This document shows, in pieces, positions 1 to 8,441 of a stretch of 64,000 nt of DNA (its first letter is position 1; every line of letters starts with the position of its first letter). The stretch is from JAFDBW01 sp963723355. GTDB taxonomy: Bacteria; Desulfobacterota; Desulfuromonadia; Desulfuromonadales; BM103. A program made the position numbers and the translations under genes. Location: assembly GCA_963723355.1 (NCBI GenBank), contig CAVRQQ010000003.1, positions 87,611 through 151,610 on the forward strand. Reading direction: 5' to 3'. The notes below the pieces were generated by a model. The model saw only the letters and a program-made list of their open reading frames with translations. It did not search any database and was not told the DNA's origin.

Positions 1-284
1 TTGACCAGCCGTCCCTGACTCTCGAGGTCGCGACTCTGCAGAACTTCCTGGATGACTACCTGAAAAGCCAACCGCAAGCGCGCATTGACTACATTCATGG
101 TGACGATGCGGTCACCCGTCTCGGCAGCCAGAAGGGTAATATCGGTTTCTACCTGCCGTCAATTTCGAAGCACGATCTTTTCCGCACCATCGTGCGTGAC
201 GGAGCTCTGCCGCGAAAGACTTTTTCCATGGGCGAGGCGGACGAAAAACGCTTCTACCTGGAGGCGCGCAGGATTACCCGCTGA
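1..284 (+). CDS. DUF1015 family protein, C-terminal fragment
   Basis: This is the last 93 codons of a gene that enters from the left edge; the reading frame begins at base 3 and ends in TGA at 282-284. The tail carries the segment LPRKTFSMGEADEKRFYLEA, which I recognise as the usual C-terminus of DUF1015 (COG4198) proteins. Members of this family have no settled biochemical role, but they often sit beside serine-biosynthesis genes, as here, where a phosphoglycerate dehydrogenase and serC follow. A separate promoter and a terminator-like hairpin lie between this gene and the next, so co-transcription with serine genes is probably only partial. The family call comes from pattern recognition on a short fragment. 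Confidence 0.7.
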   Translation, partial: DQPSLTLEVATLQNFLDDYLKSQPQARIDYIHGDDAVTRLGSQKGNIGFYLPSISKHDLFRTIVRDGALPRKTFSMGEADEKRFYLEARRITR

Positions 285-289
285 GCCCA

Positions 290-318
290 TTGACAACCTG
301 ACGGAAAAGTTGTAAAAA
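290..318 (+). promoter_or_regulatory. Candidate sigma70 promoter for the serine operon
   Basis: TTGACA at 290-295 and TAAAAA at 313-318 are separated by exactly 17 bases. It lies just after the DUF1015 stop codon and about 115 bases before the dehydrogenase start, which leaves room for a structured leader. No experimental support; judged on match and spacing alone. Confidence 0.5.
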
Positions 319-333
319 CGGCCTTCCGGTAGG

Positions 334-407
334 TTTCTGCACAACCTGCTGACAGCAGAAATCGCCGACCGTGAAAACCCTTTTGGGTGGGGCGGCGTTT
401 TCTTTTT
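334..407 (+). terminator. Leader hairpin plus intrinsic terminator upstream of the serA-like gene
   Basis: A 7-bp hairpin (TTTCTGC 334-340 with GCAGAAA 355-361) is followed by a GC-rich stem (CGCCGACC at 363-370 with the complement ending at 397, inner ACCC/GGGT) and the T tract TTTTCTTTTT at 398-407. It could simply end the DUF1015 transcript. Because a promoter lies upstream of it and the dehydrogenase RBS directly downstream, it could also be an attenuating leader. No riboswitch class was recognised. Confidence 0.5.
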
Positions 408-434
408 AACCATTCCTGTTTTCTGGAGCCCATG

Positions 435-1604
435 ATGAACAAGGTTCGTACCTACAACAAGATTTCCGTCAAAGGTCTGGAGAAGTTTTCTCTCGACAAA
501 TACGAAATTGCCAGTGAAATTGGCACCCCCGATGCGATTATGCTGCGCAGCCACGTGCTGCAGCCGGAAGATATCGAAACCTCGGTCAAGGCGATCGGCC
601 GAGCCGGTGCCGGGGTCAACAATATCCCGGTTGATAACTGCACCGAGCGCGGTATTGTGGTGTTCAATGCGCCGGGCGCCAATGCCAATGCGGTCAAGGA
701 ACTCGCGCTTGCCGCGATGCTGCTCTCGACGCGCGACATTGTCGGTGCAATAGACTTCGTCCGGAATCAGGGGCCGGGCAAAACGGCAGAAGAGCTCCAC
801 TCGCTTGTCGAAGGCGGCAAGAAGACCTATGGCGGGACCGAACTGAAGGGCAAGACCCTCGGGGTCGTCGGCCTCGGTGCGATCGGCTCCCAGGTTGCTG
901 AAACCGGCCTGATGCTCGGCATGAAAGTCCTTGGCTACGATCCGGCTCTCTCGGTCGAGGCGGCCTGGCGTCTGTCGCGCGAGGTCGAACGCATGGAAAA
1001 CATGCAGTCGCTGCTGGCCAAGTCTGACATTGTCACTCTGCATCTGCCGGTTCTTGAAGCGACCAGGAACCTGATCAACAAGGACCTGGTCGACAGCTTC
1101 AGGCCCGGGGCGACCCTGATCAACCTTTCCCGCGAGAAGGTTGTCGATACGGATGCTATCCTGATGGGCCTTGATAATGGCCGGATCGGCAAGTACATCA
1201 CAGACTTCCCGGTCGTAGAGATGATGGGCCACGATAAAGTGGTCTCGATTCCGCATCTTGGTGCCAGCACCGAAGAGGCTGAGGAAAACTGCGCCATCAT
1301 GGTTGCGAACCAGCTGATTGATTTCCTGGAGAATGGCAACATCAGGAATTCAGTTAATTTCCCGAATATCTTCCTTGAACGCAATGGCGGTTTCCGCCTT
1401 GCGTTCTCCAACCGGAACGTACCGAAAATGCTCAACCAGGTTCTCTCGGTCCTGGCCGATCGCAACATTAACGTGATCGACATGATCAACAAGAGCCGTG
1501 GTGACGCTGCTTACAATATTATCGACATCGAGCAGGAACCGACTCCCGAGCTGATCCAGGCCCTGGAAGATATTGATGGGGTTATCAAAGTCCGTACACT
1601 CTAA
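435..1604 (+). CDS. serA: Short-form D-3-phosphoglycerate dehydrogenase with ACT domain
   Basis: This 389-aa protein belongs to the D-isomer-specific 2-hydroxyacid dehydrogenase family and probably oxidises 3-phosphoglycerate in the cytosol, the first step of serine synthesis. Visible features are the nucleotide-binding motif GVVGLGAIGSQV around residue 145, the segment NLSREKVVDTDAIL that carries the conserved Arg, the catalytic His in IPHLGAST, and a C-terminal ACT-like region of about 75 residues. Two in-frame ATGs lie at 432 and 435; I chose 435 because the GGAG at 425-428 is then 6 bases away. serC begins 26 bases downstream, so the two are likely co-transcribed. A second, longer serA lies at 3376. 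The short type next to serC and DUF1015 is a recurring arrangement; exact substrate is inferred. Confidence 0.85.
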   Translation: MNKVRTYNKISVKGLEKFSLDKYEIASEIGTPDAIMLRSHVLQPEDIETSVKAIGRAGAGVNNIPVDNCTERGIVVFNAPGANANAVKELALAAMLLSTRDIVGAIDFVRNQGPGKTAEELHSLVEGGKKTYGGTELKGKTLGVVGLGAIGSQVAETGLMLGMKVLGYDPALSVEAAWRLSREVERMENMQSLLAKSDIVTLHLPVLEATRNLINKDLVDSFRPGATLINLSREKVVDTDAILMGLDNGRIGKYITDFPVVEMMGHDKVVSIPHLGASTEEAEENCAIMVANQLIDFLENGNIRNSVNFPNIFLERNGGFRLAFSNRNVPKMLNQVLSVLADRNINVIDMINKSRGDAAYNIIDIEQEPTPELIQALEDIDGVIKVRTL

Positions 1605-1630
1605 ATTATCAGGATCATCAGGAGAATATT

Positions 1631-2719
1631 ATGTCCCAAGTTTATAATTTCGGTGCCGGACCGGCCATGTTGCCGGTCCCTGTCATGGAGCGGATTCGCG
1701 ACGAGTTTCTTGATTTCAAATCGATGGGCATCTCGATTATCGAGATCAGCCATCGTGCCAAGCAGTTTGAGCAGGTGCTGCTCGATGCCCAGGAGCGTTT
1801 TCGCCAGCTGACCGACCTGCCGGACAACTACAAGATCCTCTTTGTGCATGGCGGCGCGCGGATGCAGTTTTCGGCACTGCCGATGAACCTGGCCGGCCGT
1901 TCGCCTTCGAAAAAATGCCTTTACGTGGAGACCGGTAACTTTGCCAAGCTGGCCAACAAGGATGCCAAGCCTTTTGGCGATATCCGGGTGATCGCCAACA
2001 GTGCCGACACCAACTACAGTTATCTGCCCGAAATCACTGCGGAGATGGTCGATCAGGATGCCGCGTACCTGCATATGACCACCAACAACACGATTTATGG
2101 CTCCAGGTACAACAAGTTCCCCGATACCGGCAAGGTCCCCCTGATTGCCGACCAGACCTCGGAGATCCTCTCCCGCGTCATCGACTACAGCAAGTTCGGT
2201 TGTATCTATGCCGGGCTGCAGAAAAATCTTGGTCCTGCAGGAACTGCGATTGTGGTGATCCGCGAAGACCTGCTCGGTCATGCTTCACCTGAGACGCCGG
2301 TGCTGCTCAACTACGAGCAGTGCGCCAAGGACAACTCGCTGACCAATACCGCCAACACCTTCGCCATCTACGTCACCGGCCTGGTCCTCGACTGGCTGCA
2401 GGAGCAGGGTGGGGTCGCTGCGATCGAGAAGGTCAACGAGCAGAAAGCCAAGACTCTTTACGACGTCATCGACGCCGGTGATTATTATCGTGGCGTGATT
2501 CAGGCCGAATTCCGCGGCACCATGAATGTCAGCTTCAACCTGCCGAGCGAGGAGCTTGAAGCGAAATTCCTCAAGGAAGCGGGAGCCCTGGGGCTTTATG
2601 CCCTCAAGGGGCATCGCAGCGTCGGCGGCATCCGCGCCTCGATCTACAACGCCATGCCGTTGGCCGGCGTCGAAGCTCTGGCCGGATTCATGAAGGAATT
2701 CGAGAGAAAGAACGGTTGA
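1631..2719 (+). CDS. serC: Phosphoserine aminotransferase
   Basis: SerC (362 aa, the normal family length) is a PLP-dependent class V aminotransferase that converts 3-phosphohydroxypyruvate to phosphoserine with glutamate. The N-terminus YNFGAGPAMLP, the segment MTTNNTIYGSRY, the ADQTSEILSR loop and the PLP-lysine motif AGLQKNLGPAG (Lys near residue 200) are all present, and the C-terminal RSVGGIRASIYNAMP signature is typical. AGGAG stands 7 bases before the ATG. It follows the short serA by 26 bases and supplies the next step of the same pathway. Nothing unusual is seen in the frame. Confidence 0.95.
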   Translation: MSQVYNFGAGPAMLPVPVMERIRDEFLDFKSMGISIIEISHRAKQFEQVLLDAQERFRQLTDLPDNYKILFVHGGARMQFSALPMNLAGRSPSKKCLYVETGNFAKLANKDAKPFGDIRVIANSADTNYSYLPEITAEMVDQDAAYLHMTTNNTIYGSRYNKFPDTGKVPLIADQTSEILSRVIDYSKFGCIYAGLQKNLGPAGTAIVVIREDLLGHASPETPVLLNYEQCAKDNSLTNTANTFAIYVTGLVLDWLQEQGGVAAIEKVNEQKAKTLYDVIDAGDYYRGVIQAEFRGTMNVSFNLPSEELEAKFLKEAGALGLYALKGHRSVGGIRASIYNAMPLAGVEALAGFMKEFERKNG

Positions 2720-2724
2720 TGACT

Positions 2725-2793
2725 CAGGGGCACTTTTGTAATAAAGTGTCCCCTGGAAATGCATGGGGACACTTCCAGAGGAGGTGTCCCCAT
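2725..2793. repeat. Two tandem hairpins with shared GGGGACAC/GTGTCCCC arms
   Basis: Just after serC, CAGGGGCACTTT (2725-2736) pairs with AAAGTGTCCCCTG (2743-2755), and ATGGGGACAC (2763-2772) pairs perfectly with GTGTCCCCAT (2784-2793). The two hairpins have related arms, as in a dispersed palindromic repeat, and may also stop transcription from serC. The second overlaps a spurious ATG of the next gene. Confidence 0.6.
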
Positions 2794-2810
2794 TTCATTT
2801 GGAGAATAAC

Positions 2811-3287
2811 GTGACTGACCAGGAGCTTGATGGTGAACCCGGATGGGAGCTGTTCGATGCTCCTGCCCTCGTCGGCGAAACCCTGCGTTTTGTCTCGGGA
2901 GACCAGACCGGCAATCGTTTCCGGATGAAATACTTCCGTGACCGGGAGAGCCATCTGGTTGCGCGGGTCTGGTTCGGCCCGGTTACCGAGGGCCCTCCCG
3001 GACATGCCCACGGTGGCAGCATCGCGGCGGTTCTGGATGAAGTTCTCGGCCTGGCGGCCTGGGCCGCAGGGCACCAGATCGTGGTCGGCAACCTGAATGT
3101 CAGCTTTCGCAACCTGATGCCGATCAAGACCGTGGTGCAGGTGAGTACGCGAGTGGTTTCCGTGCAGGGCCGCAAGGTGATGGTGCAGGGTGAAATATGC
3201 AGCCTGGACGGTAAAGTGTACGCGACCGGCGAATGCCTGTGCATCACGATTACGGCAAGACATATCGAGCCGCAGCCAGGACAATAA
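2811..3287 (+). CDS. PaaI-type hotdog-fold acyl-CoA thioesterase
   Basis: This 158-aa protein shows the hotdog thioesterase signature of the PaaI/4HBT class: GHAHGGSIAAVLDEVLGLAA around residues 65-80, with the His-Gly-Gly turn and the Asp-Glu helix that carry the active site, followed by NLNVSFRNLMPI. Such enzymes hydrolyse acyl-CoA thioesters; the acyl chain cannot be told from sequence. I chose the GTG at 2811 because GGAG at 2801-2804 lies 6 bases upstream. The longer reading from ATG 2763 would begin inside the palindromic hairpin and has no ribosome site. It sits between serC and serA without an obvious functional tie to serine synthesis. Confidence 0.8.
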   Translation: MTDQELDGEPGWELFDAPALVGETLRFVSGDQTGNRFRMKYFRDRESHLVARVWFGPVTEGPPGHAHGGSIAAVLDEVLGLAAWAAGHQIVVGNLNVSFRNLMPIKTVVQVSTRVVSVQGRKVMVQGEICSLDGKVYATGECLCITITARHIEPQPGQ

Positions 3288-3375
3288 AACTGTCTGTCAG
3301 CAAGGCCCTTTCTGCTGTGCTTCTCGCCGCTTTGCGTTAAAATAGATCTTATTTTCAAGAAGGATTGCTCAAACA

Positions 3376-4968
3376 ATGAAAGTTATCGTAACAGACGAAA
3401 TTTCCGAAAAAGGGCTGGAACTTCTGCAAAAGGATCCAAGGGTGCAGCTGGATGTCCGTTTGGGGCTGAAGAAAGCAGAGCTGCACCAGGTCATCGGTGA
3501 CTACGATGCCATCATCACCCGTTCCGGAACCCAGGTTGATGCAGAACTTTTGCAGTACGCCAAAAAACTGAAGATGGTGGCCCGGGCCGGGGTCGGTATC
3601 GATAACGTCGATGTTCCGGCGGCCAGTGAGCGCGGAATTATCGTCGTCAATGCCCCGTTCGGGAACACCAACTCGGCAGCGGAACATTCCATGGCCATCC
3701 TGCTTGCCATGTGCCGCAATGTTCCGCTGGCCAATGACAGTTTGAAAAGCGGCCAGTGGCAGAGGGCCCCTTTTACCGGTCACGAGCTTCGACATCGGAC
3801 GATGGGGATCATTGGGCTCGGCAAAGTCGGCGGTCGTGTGGCACTCAGGGCCAGGGCTTTCGAAATGGAGGTCGTCGTCTACGACCCTTACATCAGCGAA
3901 AAGCGGGCCACCGATTTCGGTACCCGCCTGGTATCGCTTGAAGAGCTGGTCGCTTCAGCGGATGTCATCTCTGTGCATACCCCTCTGAATGACGAAACCC
4001 GTGACCTGGTGAACGCAGAGCACTTTGCCAGGATGAAAGACGGTGTTTTGATCGTCAACTGTGCCCGTGGGGGTATTATCAGTGAGTCAGCTATGCTTGC
4101 GGCCCTCGAGAGCGGCAAGGTGGCCGGGGCGGCCTTTGATGTCTGGAGCGAGGAACCGCCCAACGACGAGACGCTGAAAAAGCTGATTGCCCATCCACGC
4201 ATGGTGGTCACGCCTCACCTTGGTGCCAACACCTTCGAAGCGCAAACCAACGTTGCGGTTGATGTCAGCCGGGAAATTCTCAACCTCCTGGATGGCAAGC
4301 CGGTGGAGAATGCCGTGAATATCGCCCGATTCGATCCGGACCTCATGGCCCAGATGCGCCCCTTTATGACCCTCGCTGCAGTGTTGGGCGATTTTATCTC
4401 GCAACTGGCACCGGAGAACCCGGGCAAGGTGTCTTTCCACTATACCGGCAAGCTGGCCGCCTACGACTGCATGCCGATCACGGTCACCGGCCTCGCCGCG
4501 CTGCTCAACCGCTGCACGGACCAGGAAGTCAACATGGTCAACGCCAACCTGGTCGCCGAGCGCCGCGGCCTGGTTGTCGAACAGAGCCGGTCTACCGAAT
4601 CGGAGTTTTTCTCCAACCTGATTACGATGAGCCTGGAGACGCCGCAGGGCAAACGTACGATCGCCGGGACCCTGTTCGAGGGGACACCGAAGATCGTCAG
4701 AATGCGTGATTTCGACACCGATTTCACCCCGGAAGAACATATGCTGGTGATGACTTATGAGGACCGTCCCGGCCTGATCGGCAAAATCGGCACGATCCTG
4801 GGTGAGGCCGAAGTCAACATCGGCGCGATGAACCTCGGTCGTCGTGGCAAGGGAGGGGAAGCGATGGTCGTCCTTTCCGTCGACTCGCCGATCGATGAAG
4901 CGATTGTGGCAAGGTTGCATGAAGCGATCTGTGCGCACTTTGTCAAGGCGGTGCATTTGAAGCTTTAG
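3376..4968 (+). CDS. serA: D-3-phosphoglycerate dehydrogenase, long form
   Basis: This 530-aa protein has the full bacterial type 1 layout: substrate/NAD domains in residues 1-315, an intervening allosteric substrate-binding domain, and a C-terminal ACT domain beginning near residue 455 (MTYEDRPGLIGKIGTI). Signature segments are VARAGVGIDNVD, GIIGLGKVGGRVA, NCARGGIISE, the catalytic Glu in FDVWSEEPP and the catalytic His in TPHLGANT. The ACT domain suggests feedback by L-serine, as known for the family. It has its own spacing from the upstream thioesterase (88 bases) and is probably a separate transcript. The window therefore encodes two distinct phosphoglycerate dehydrogenases. Confidence 0.93.
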   Translation: MKVIVTDEISEKGLELLQKDPRVQLDVRLGLKKAELHQVIGDYDAIITRSGTQVDAELLQYAKKLKMVARAGVGIDNVDVPAASERGIIVVNAPFGNTNSAAEHSMAILLAMCRNVPLANDSLKSGQWQRAPFTGHELRHRTMGIIGLGKVGGRVALRARAFEMEVVVYDPYISEKRATDFGTRLVSLEELVASADVISVHTPLNDETRDLVNAEHFARMKDGVLIVNCARGGIISESAMLAALESGKVAGAAFDVWSEEPPNDETLKKLIAHPRMVVTPHLGANTFEAQTNVAVDVSREILNLLDGKPVENAVNIARFDPDLMAQMRPFMTLAAVLGDFISQLAPENPGKVSFHYTGKLAAYDCMPITVTGLAALLNRCTDQEVNMVNANLVAERRGLVVEQSRSTESEFFSNLITMSLETPQGKRTIAGTLFEGTPKIVRMRDFDTDFTPEEHMLVMTYEDRPGLIGKIGTILGEAEVNIGAMNLGRRGKGGEAMVVLSVDSPIDEAIVARLHEAICAHFVKAVHLKL

Positions 4969-5108
4969 TCGTGGGCTTGCTGCGCTTGCTTCCATGAAAG
5001 ACAGCGCTGTCTTCAAGTGTGGATTGACAAGAGAGTGTTTCTGGAACATTCTGAGCGCTGAATTTCTTAGTCCTGCATGCCGTTAAAATATCCGGGAGCT
5101 AGTGTCCA

Positions 5109-6218
5109 ATGTCTACAAGTGCCATCTCTCTCTCTGTTGTTGTGCCCTGCTTCAACGAGGCGGCTACACTTCAGGTCTGTATCGAGAAAGTCCTTGAATT
5201 GCGCGATCATGGAGTTGCTCTGGAGATCATCATAGTCGACGATGCCTCTTCAGATAGCAGCCCTGAAATCGCCCAGGGGCTGGCGCAGGTCGCGTCGGAG
5301 ATAAAGGTCGTCCGACATAAGTCAAACCAGGGCAAAGGGGCCGCTCTTCGAACCGGCTTCAAGGAAGCCACCGGAGATTTTGTTGTCGTTCAGGATGCTG
5401 ACCTCGAGTACGACCCGCGTGACATCCTGGAACTGCTTGCCCCGCTGGTCGACGGCCGGGCCGATGTGGTCTATGGCTCACGGTTCCTGGGGGGGCAGCC
5501 GCATCGGGTCCTGTACTTTTGGCATTACCTGGGGAATAAGTTTCTGACGTTTCTTTCCAACATGTTCACAGACCTCAATCTGACTGATATGGAAACCTGC
5601 TACAAGGTTTTCCGGCGCGAGATCATTCAGGATATTGTCATCGAGGAGAACCGGTTCGGCTTCGAGCCGGAGATTACCGCTAAACTTGCGCAAAGAAAAC
5701 TGGCGATATACGAAATGGGAATTTCGTATAATGGCAGGACTTATGCGGAGGGAAAAAAGATCGGTTGGCGCGACGGTTTCAGGGCGCTTTACTGTGTTGT
5801 CCGATACAATGCCCCCGCATTGCCGTTGCCCATGCAATTCCTCGTTTACCTGTTCATCGGTGGGACTGCGGCGCTGGTCAACTTGTTTTTGTTCCTGGTA
5901 ATGCTGAGCATGGGGCTTGGCGTGACAGCCTCGGCGCTCTTCGCTTTTATTGCGGCGGCCGGGGTGAACTACCTGTTATGCGTCACTCTCCTGTTCAAGC
6001 GTCGTTCGCGATGGGCCGGCCCTGTCGAGATGCTGGTTTATGTCGGTCTCGTTGTGGCCGTTGCCTTGGTTGACATGCAGGTCACCAGGGTCCTGATTGC
6101 CGGCAGTACGCCGGCGTGGCTTGCCAAGCTTTGCGCGTCGGCGATTGCCCTCACCCTGAACTTTCTCGGCCGCAGGAATCTGGTCTTCTCGCAAAAGTCG
6201 CAAAAGGCCGTGGAGTGA
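5109..6218 (+). CDS. Family 2 glycosyltransferase fused to a GtrA-like membrane domain
   Basis: The first 230 or so residues of this 369-aa protein are a dolichyl-phosphate-mannose synthase-like GT2 domain (VVVPCFNEAATL, IIVDDASSD, the DXD-type QDADLEYDP, and GSRFLGG). The C-terminal 130 residues contain four hydrophobic segments typical of GtrA/DPMS flippase-like domains. Together they would load a sugar onto polyprenyl phosphate and help move it across the inner membrane for envelope glycan decoration. It converges on the GT39-type gene, with 38 bases between the two stops, and that neighbour could use the lipid-linked sugar. Sugar and acceptor are unknown. Confidence 0.85.
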   Translation: MSTSAISLSVVVPCFNEAATLQVCIEKVLELRDHGVALEIIIVDDASSDSSPEIAQGLAQVASEIKVVRHKSNQGKGAALRTGFKEATGDFVVVQDADLEYDPRDILELLAPLVDGRADVVYGSRFLGGQPHRVLYFWHYLGNKFLTFLSNMFTDLNLTDMETCYKVFRREIIQDIVIEENRFGFEPEITAKLAQRKLAIYEMGISYNGRTYAEGKKIGWRDGFRALYCVVRYNAPALPLPMQFLVYLFIGGTAALVNLFLFLVMLSMGLGVTASALFAFIAAAGVNYLLCVTLLFKRRSRWAGPVEMLVYVGLVVAVALVDMQVTRVLIAGSTPAWLAKLCASAIALTLNFLGRRNLVFSQKSQKAVE

Positions 6219-6256
6219 TGTGCCCTAAAGGAAAAGCGCTAGTCGAGGAAAGAGTC

Positions 6257-8152
6257 CTACCTTGAGATTAAATCCCGGTACTCCGGCAACCCTCGGAGGT
6301 TTTGCAGGTCGGGGTCTGATCGAATCAGTTCCCAGTTGTCATAGCCGTGCGAAACGGCTTTTTTCAACCATTCCATTGCCCGGGTCAATTGGCCCTCTAC
6401 GGCGTAGTAGCAGGCAATGTTGTAATACAGGGACGGATTGTAGTCTGGTTGGTTTCTGACAACTTCCCTGTATTGTTCAATCGCTTCGGCTTTTCGCCCC
6501 ATCTGCGACAGGACGATCCCCAGGTTTATCCGTGCATTCCAGTTGTCCGGCTTGGTTTTCACCGCTTCACTGAAGTAAAGGATCGCATCCTCCGGCTGGC
6601 CCTGCTTCATCGCCACCATGCCGAGATTATTGTATGCCAGCGTATTGCTGTCGATCGCCACAGACACAAGGTAGGCCTCTTTCGCGGCATCCAGTTCATT
6701 GCGCCGTTCCATTTCGTAGCCAATATTAAAATGTGTGGGAGCCTCCATCTTGGCCCTGGACACGAGCGGCCAGTTGGCGTAGACGGCAAAAGGTATTGCG
6801 GTCAAAATGCCGAGGACAAGGGGTTTGAAACGTTTTTCGGCGATCAGCTGAAAAGCACAGGTCATGCCGGTCGCTGCAAAAAGCAGCATGATCGCGTTCA
6901 TCGGATGCCGGTAGCGGGCAAAGACGAAAAACAGGGCCACGCTACCTGCGAAGCACAACCAGAGCCAAACCAGGCCCCAAACATGTTTGCGGTTCGGCCA
7001 GCTCAAGCAGATGCCGAGAATCGCGATCGGCAAGAAAATGCCAAATTGAAAGACCTGTCCGAGGAGGCTGAGAAGCCTGGAAAAACGATAGTGCGCATAG
7101 ATGCTTTCCGAATCACTGGCCTCGGTCGAATTCCAGACCATCAACCACTTTTTGCCCATCAGTCTGAGCCAGCCTGGCGGGTTATCCCGAATGTCGTTGA
7201 CCGCTTTATCCAGCCAGTAATCTGAAATCTGATTCGGTGTCAGCTCCTGGCCAAGCGCGGCCTCTGCAAGCTCCTTTGCGTCCGAGCGTTCAAATTTCCA
7301 GTCGCTGTGGCCCTCGACCAGGGGTTCGTAAAAGCCTGTGGCATCTCTGTTGTTGCCGATGTAAAAGTTGGGCCCAAGCTGTGAAGTCGTCAGGACGAAT
7401 TCTCCCCCAACGACATAATTGCGCAGGGTTACCGGGAGGAAGATAAGGCATAACCCGATGCCCAGGAAGAGTCCTTTGACCAGGATCCGCTGCCAGCCAT
7501 CGCTGCGGAGGCCAATGATCATCCAGGCTCCTACGGCCGGGATGAGGATCAGGGCGTTTTCACGGACCAGTGCAAAGCAGGCGAGGCAGACGCCGATCAG
7601 AACCCATGTGCCGGGTTGGCGTTGATTGCCCGGCTGACCGGTTGTCCTGCTGATGAGAAACAGCAGCAGGCACATGAAGAACATGCCCAGGACGGCCTTC
7701 TGCATCAAAAGATCGAAAAAGACCGCAGGTGCATAAAGGGCCAGTAGACATCCGGCGACCAGGCCGGCTTTTTTATTGAAAAACCTCGCCCCTGCTGAGG
7801 CCAGAAGCACGCAGGAGGCCGATCCGACCAAGATTTGGACCAGGCGCACCAGGATAAAGTCCCGGGAACCGATTGTGTAAACCAGTGCCAGAAAATAGGG
7901 GTAGAAAGGGGCTTGATAAAAAGTGCGGTCGCCGATCCAGCCTTTGCCGACGATTTCCTGGGCCCAGGCATCATAACTTTCAGCATCTCCGAGCAGGATC
8001 GAAACGATCGGTTGGTCGATGATCTCATAGAGGTATACGAGACGGATTGCCACGGCGAACAGGAAGATGGCGACATAGGGCCACGCGCCCTTGAGACGGG
8101 TCGCGGATACGGAAGTGTTTTCAAATCGGGACGGGTTTTTTGCCATAGCCAT
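6257..8152 (-). CDS. GT39/PMT-like membrane glycosyltransferase with C-terminal TPR repeats
   Basis: This 631-aa integral membrane protein starts with a hydrophobic helix and the motif LLGDAESYDAWAQE, where the acidic residues match the first-loop catalytic site of polyprenyl-phosphate-sugar-dependent transferases (ArnT/PMT/GT83 type). Around ten to twelve membrane segments follow up to about residue 440. The last 170 residues are TPR helices (AYNNLGMVAMKQGQPEDAI, ARINLGIVLSQMGRKAEAI, LYYNIACYYAVEGQLTRAM), probably periplasmic. The earliest in-frame codon is TTG at 8155; ATG 8152 and ATG 8146 are both possible starts. Convergent with the GT2-GtrA gene and divergent from the SGNH hydrolase, it suggests a small envelope-glycan module. 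The fusion with TPRs hints at a protein-scaffolding role. Confidence 0.75.
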   Translation of the reverse strand: MAMAKNPSRFENTSVSATRLKGAWPYVAIFLFAVAIRLVYLYEIIDQPIVSILLGDAESYDAWAQEIVGKGWIGDRTFYQAPFYPYFLALVYTIGSRDFILVRLVQILVGSASCVLLASAGARFFNKKAGLVAGCLLALYAPAVFFDLLMQKAVLGMFFMCLLLFLISRTTGQPGNQRQPGTWVLIGVCLACFALVRENALILIPAVGAWMIIGLRSDGWQRILVKGLFLGIGLCLIFLPVTLRNYVVGGEFVLTTSQLGPNFYIGNNRDATGFYEPLVEGHSDWKFERSDAKELAEAALGQELTPNQISDYWLDKAVNDIRDNPPGWLRLMGKKWLMVWNSTEASDSESIYAHYRFSRLLSLLGQVFQFGIFLPIAILGICLSWPNRKHVWGLVWLWLCFAGSVALFFVFARYRHPMNAIMLLFAATGMTCAFQLIAEKRFKPLVLGILTAIPFAVYANWPLVSRAKMEAPTHFNIGYEMERRNELDAAKEAYLVSVAIDSNTLAYNNLGMVAMKQGQPEDAILYFSEAVKTKPDNWNARINLGIVLSQMGRKAEAIEQYREVVRNQPDYNPSLYYNIACYYAVEGQLTRAMEWLKKAVSHGYDNWELIRSDPDLQNLRGLPEYRDLISR

Positions 8153-8441
8153 CAAACGTTAAAGTTGCAGGGAACAGAACTTACGGGCATCTTGGGTCTT
8201 TCACAGCCGATCATAGAAGGATCTGACAGATTCATGCAACGTGTTATCGATAAATATTCATGTGTGAATCCGATTAATAATTAACCCAAAGAATTCACCG
8301 TGGCCACAAAATTATAAGATGTTCTCAAATGCCTATACTTTTGTTACAGTAATTCGCCAATATACAGGCTGGTGATGTCCGGTTGGCGCTGGGCCTGTTT
8401 CTCTCGTGGTTCTAATCGCTGGGAATGTCTCTGATAATTTT
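8153..8441. other. Divergent intergenic region between GT39-type and SGNH genes
   Basis: These 289 AT-rich bases must contain promoters for both divergent genes. No convincing -35/-10 pair, operator or RNA structure stood out by eye. Confidence 0.4.

Noticed and set aside
387..407. Possible T-box motif (GGGTGGGGCGGCG) before the serA-like gene
   Set aside because: The similarity to the T-box sequence falls on the 3' side of the terminator stem rather than the 5' side, and no specifier loop or Stem I is present.
159..1256. Long minus-strand ORF opposite the serA-like gene
   Set aside because: It is the antisense shadow of a well-recognised dehydrogenase; similar shadows opposite serC, serA, clpB, glmS and the mutase gene were also ignored.
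5000..5011. Palindrome GACAGCGCTGTC after serA as a terminator
   Set aside because: It is too short to form a stable loop and no T tract follows.
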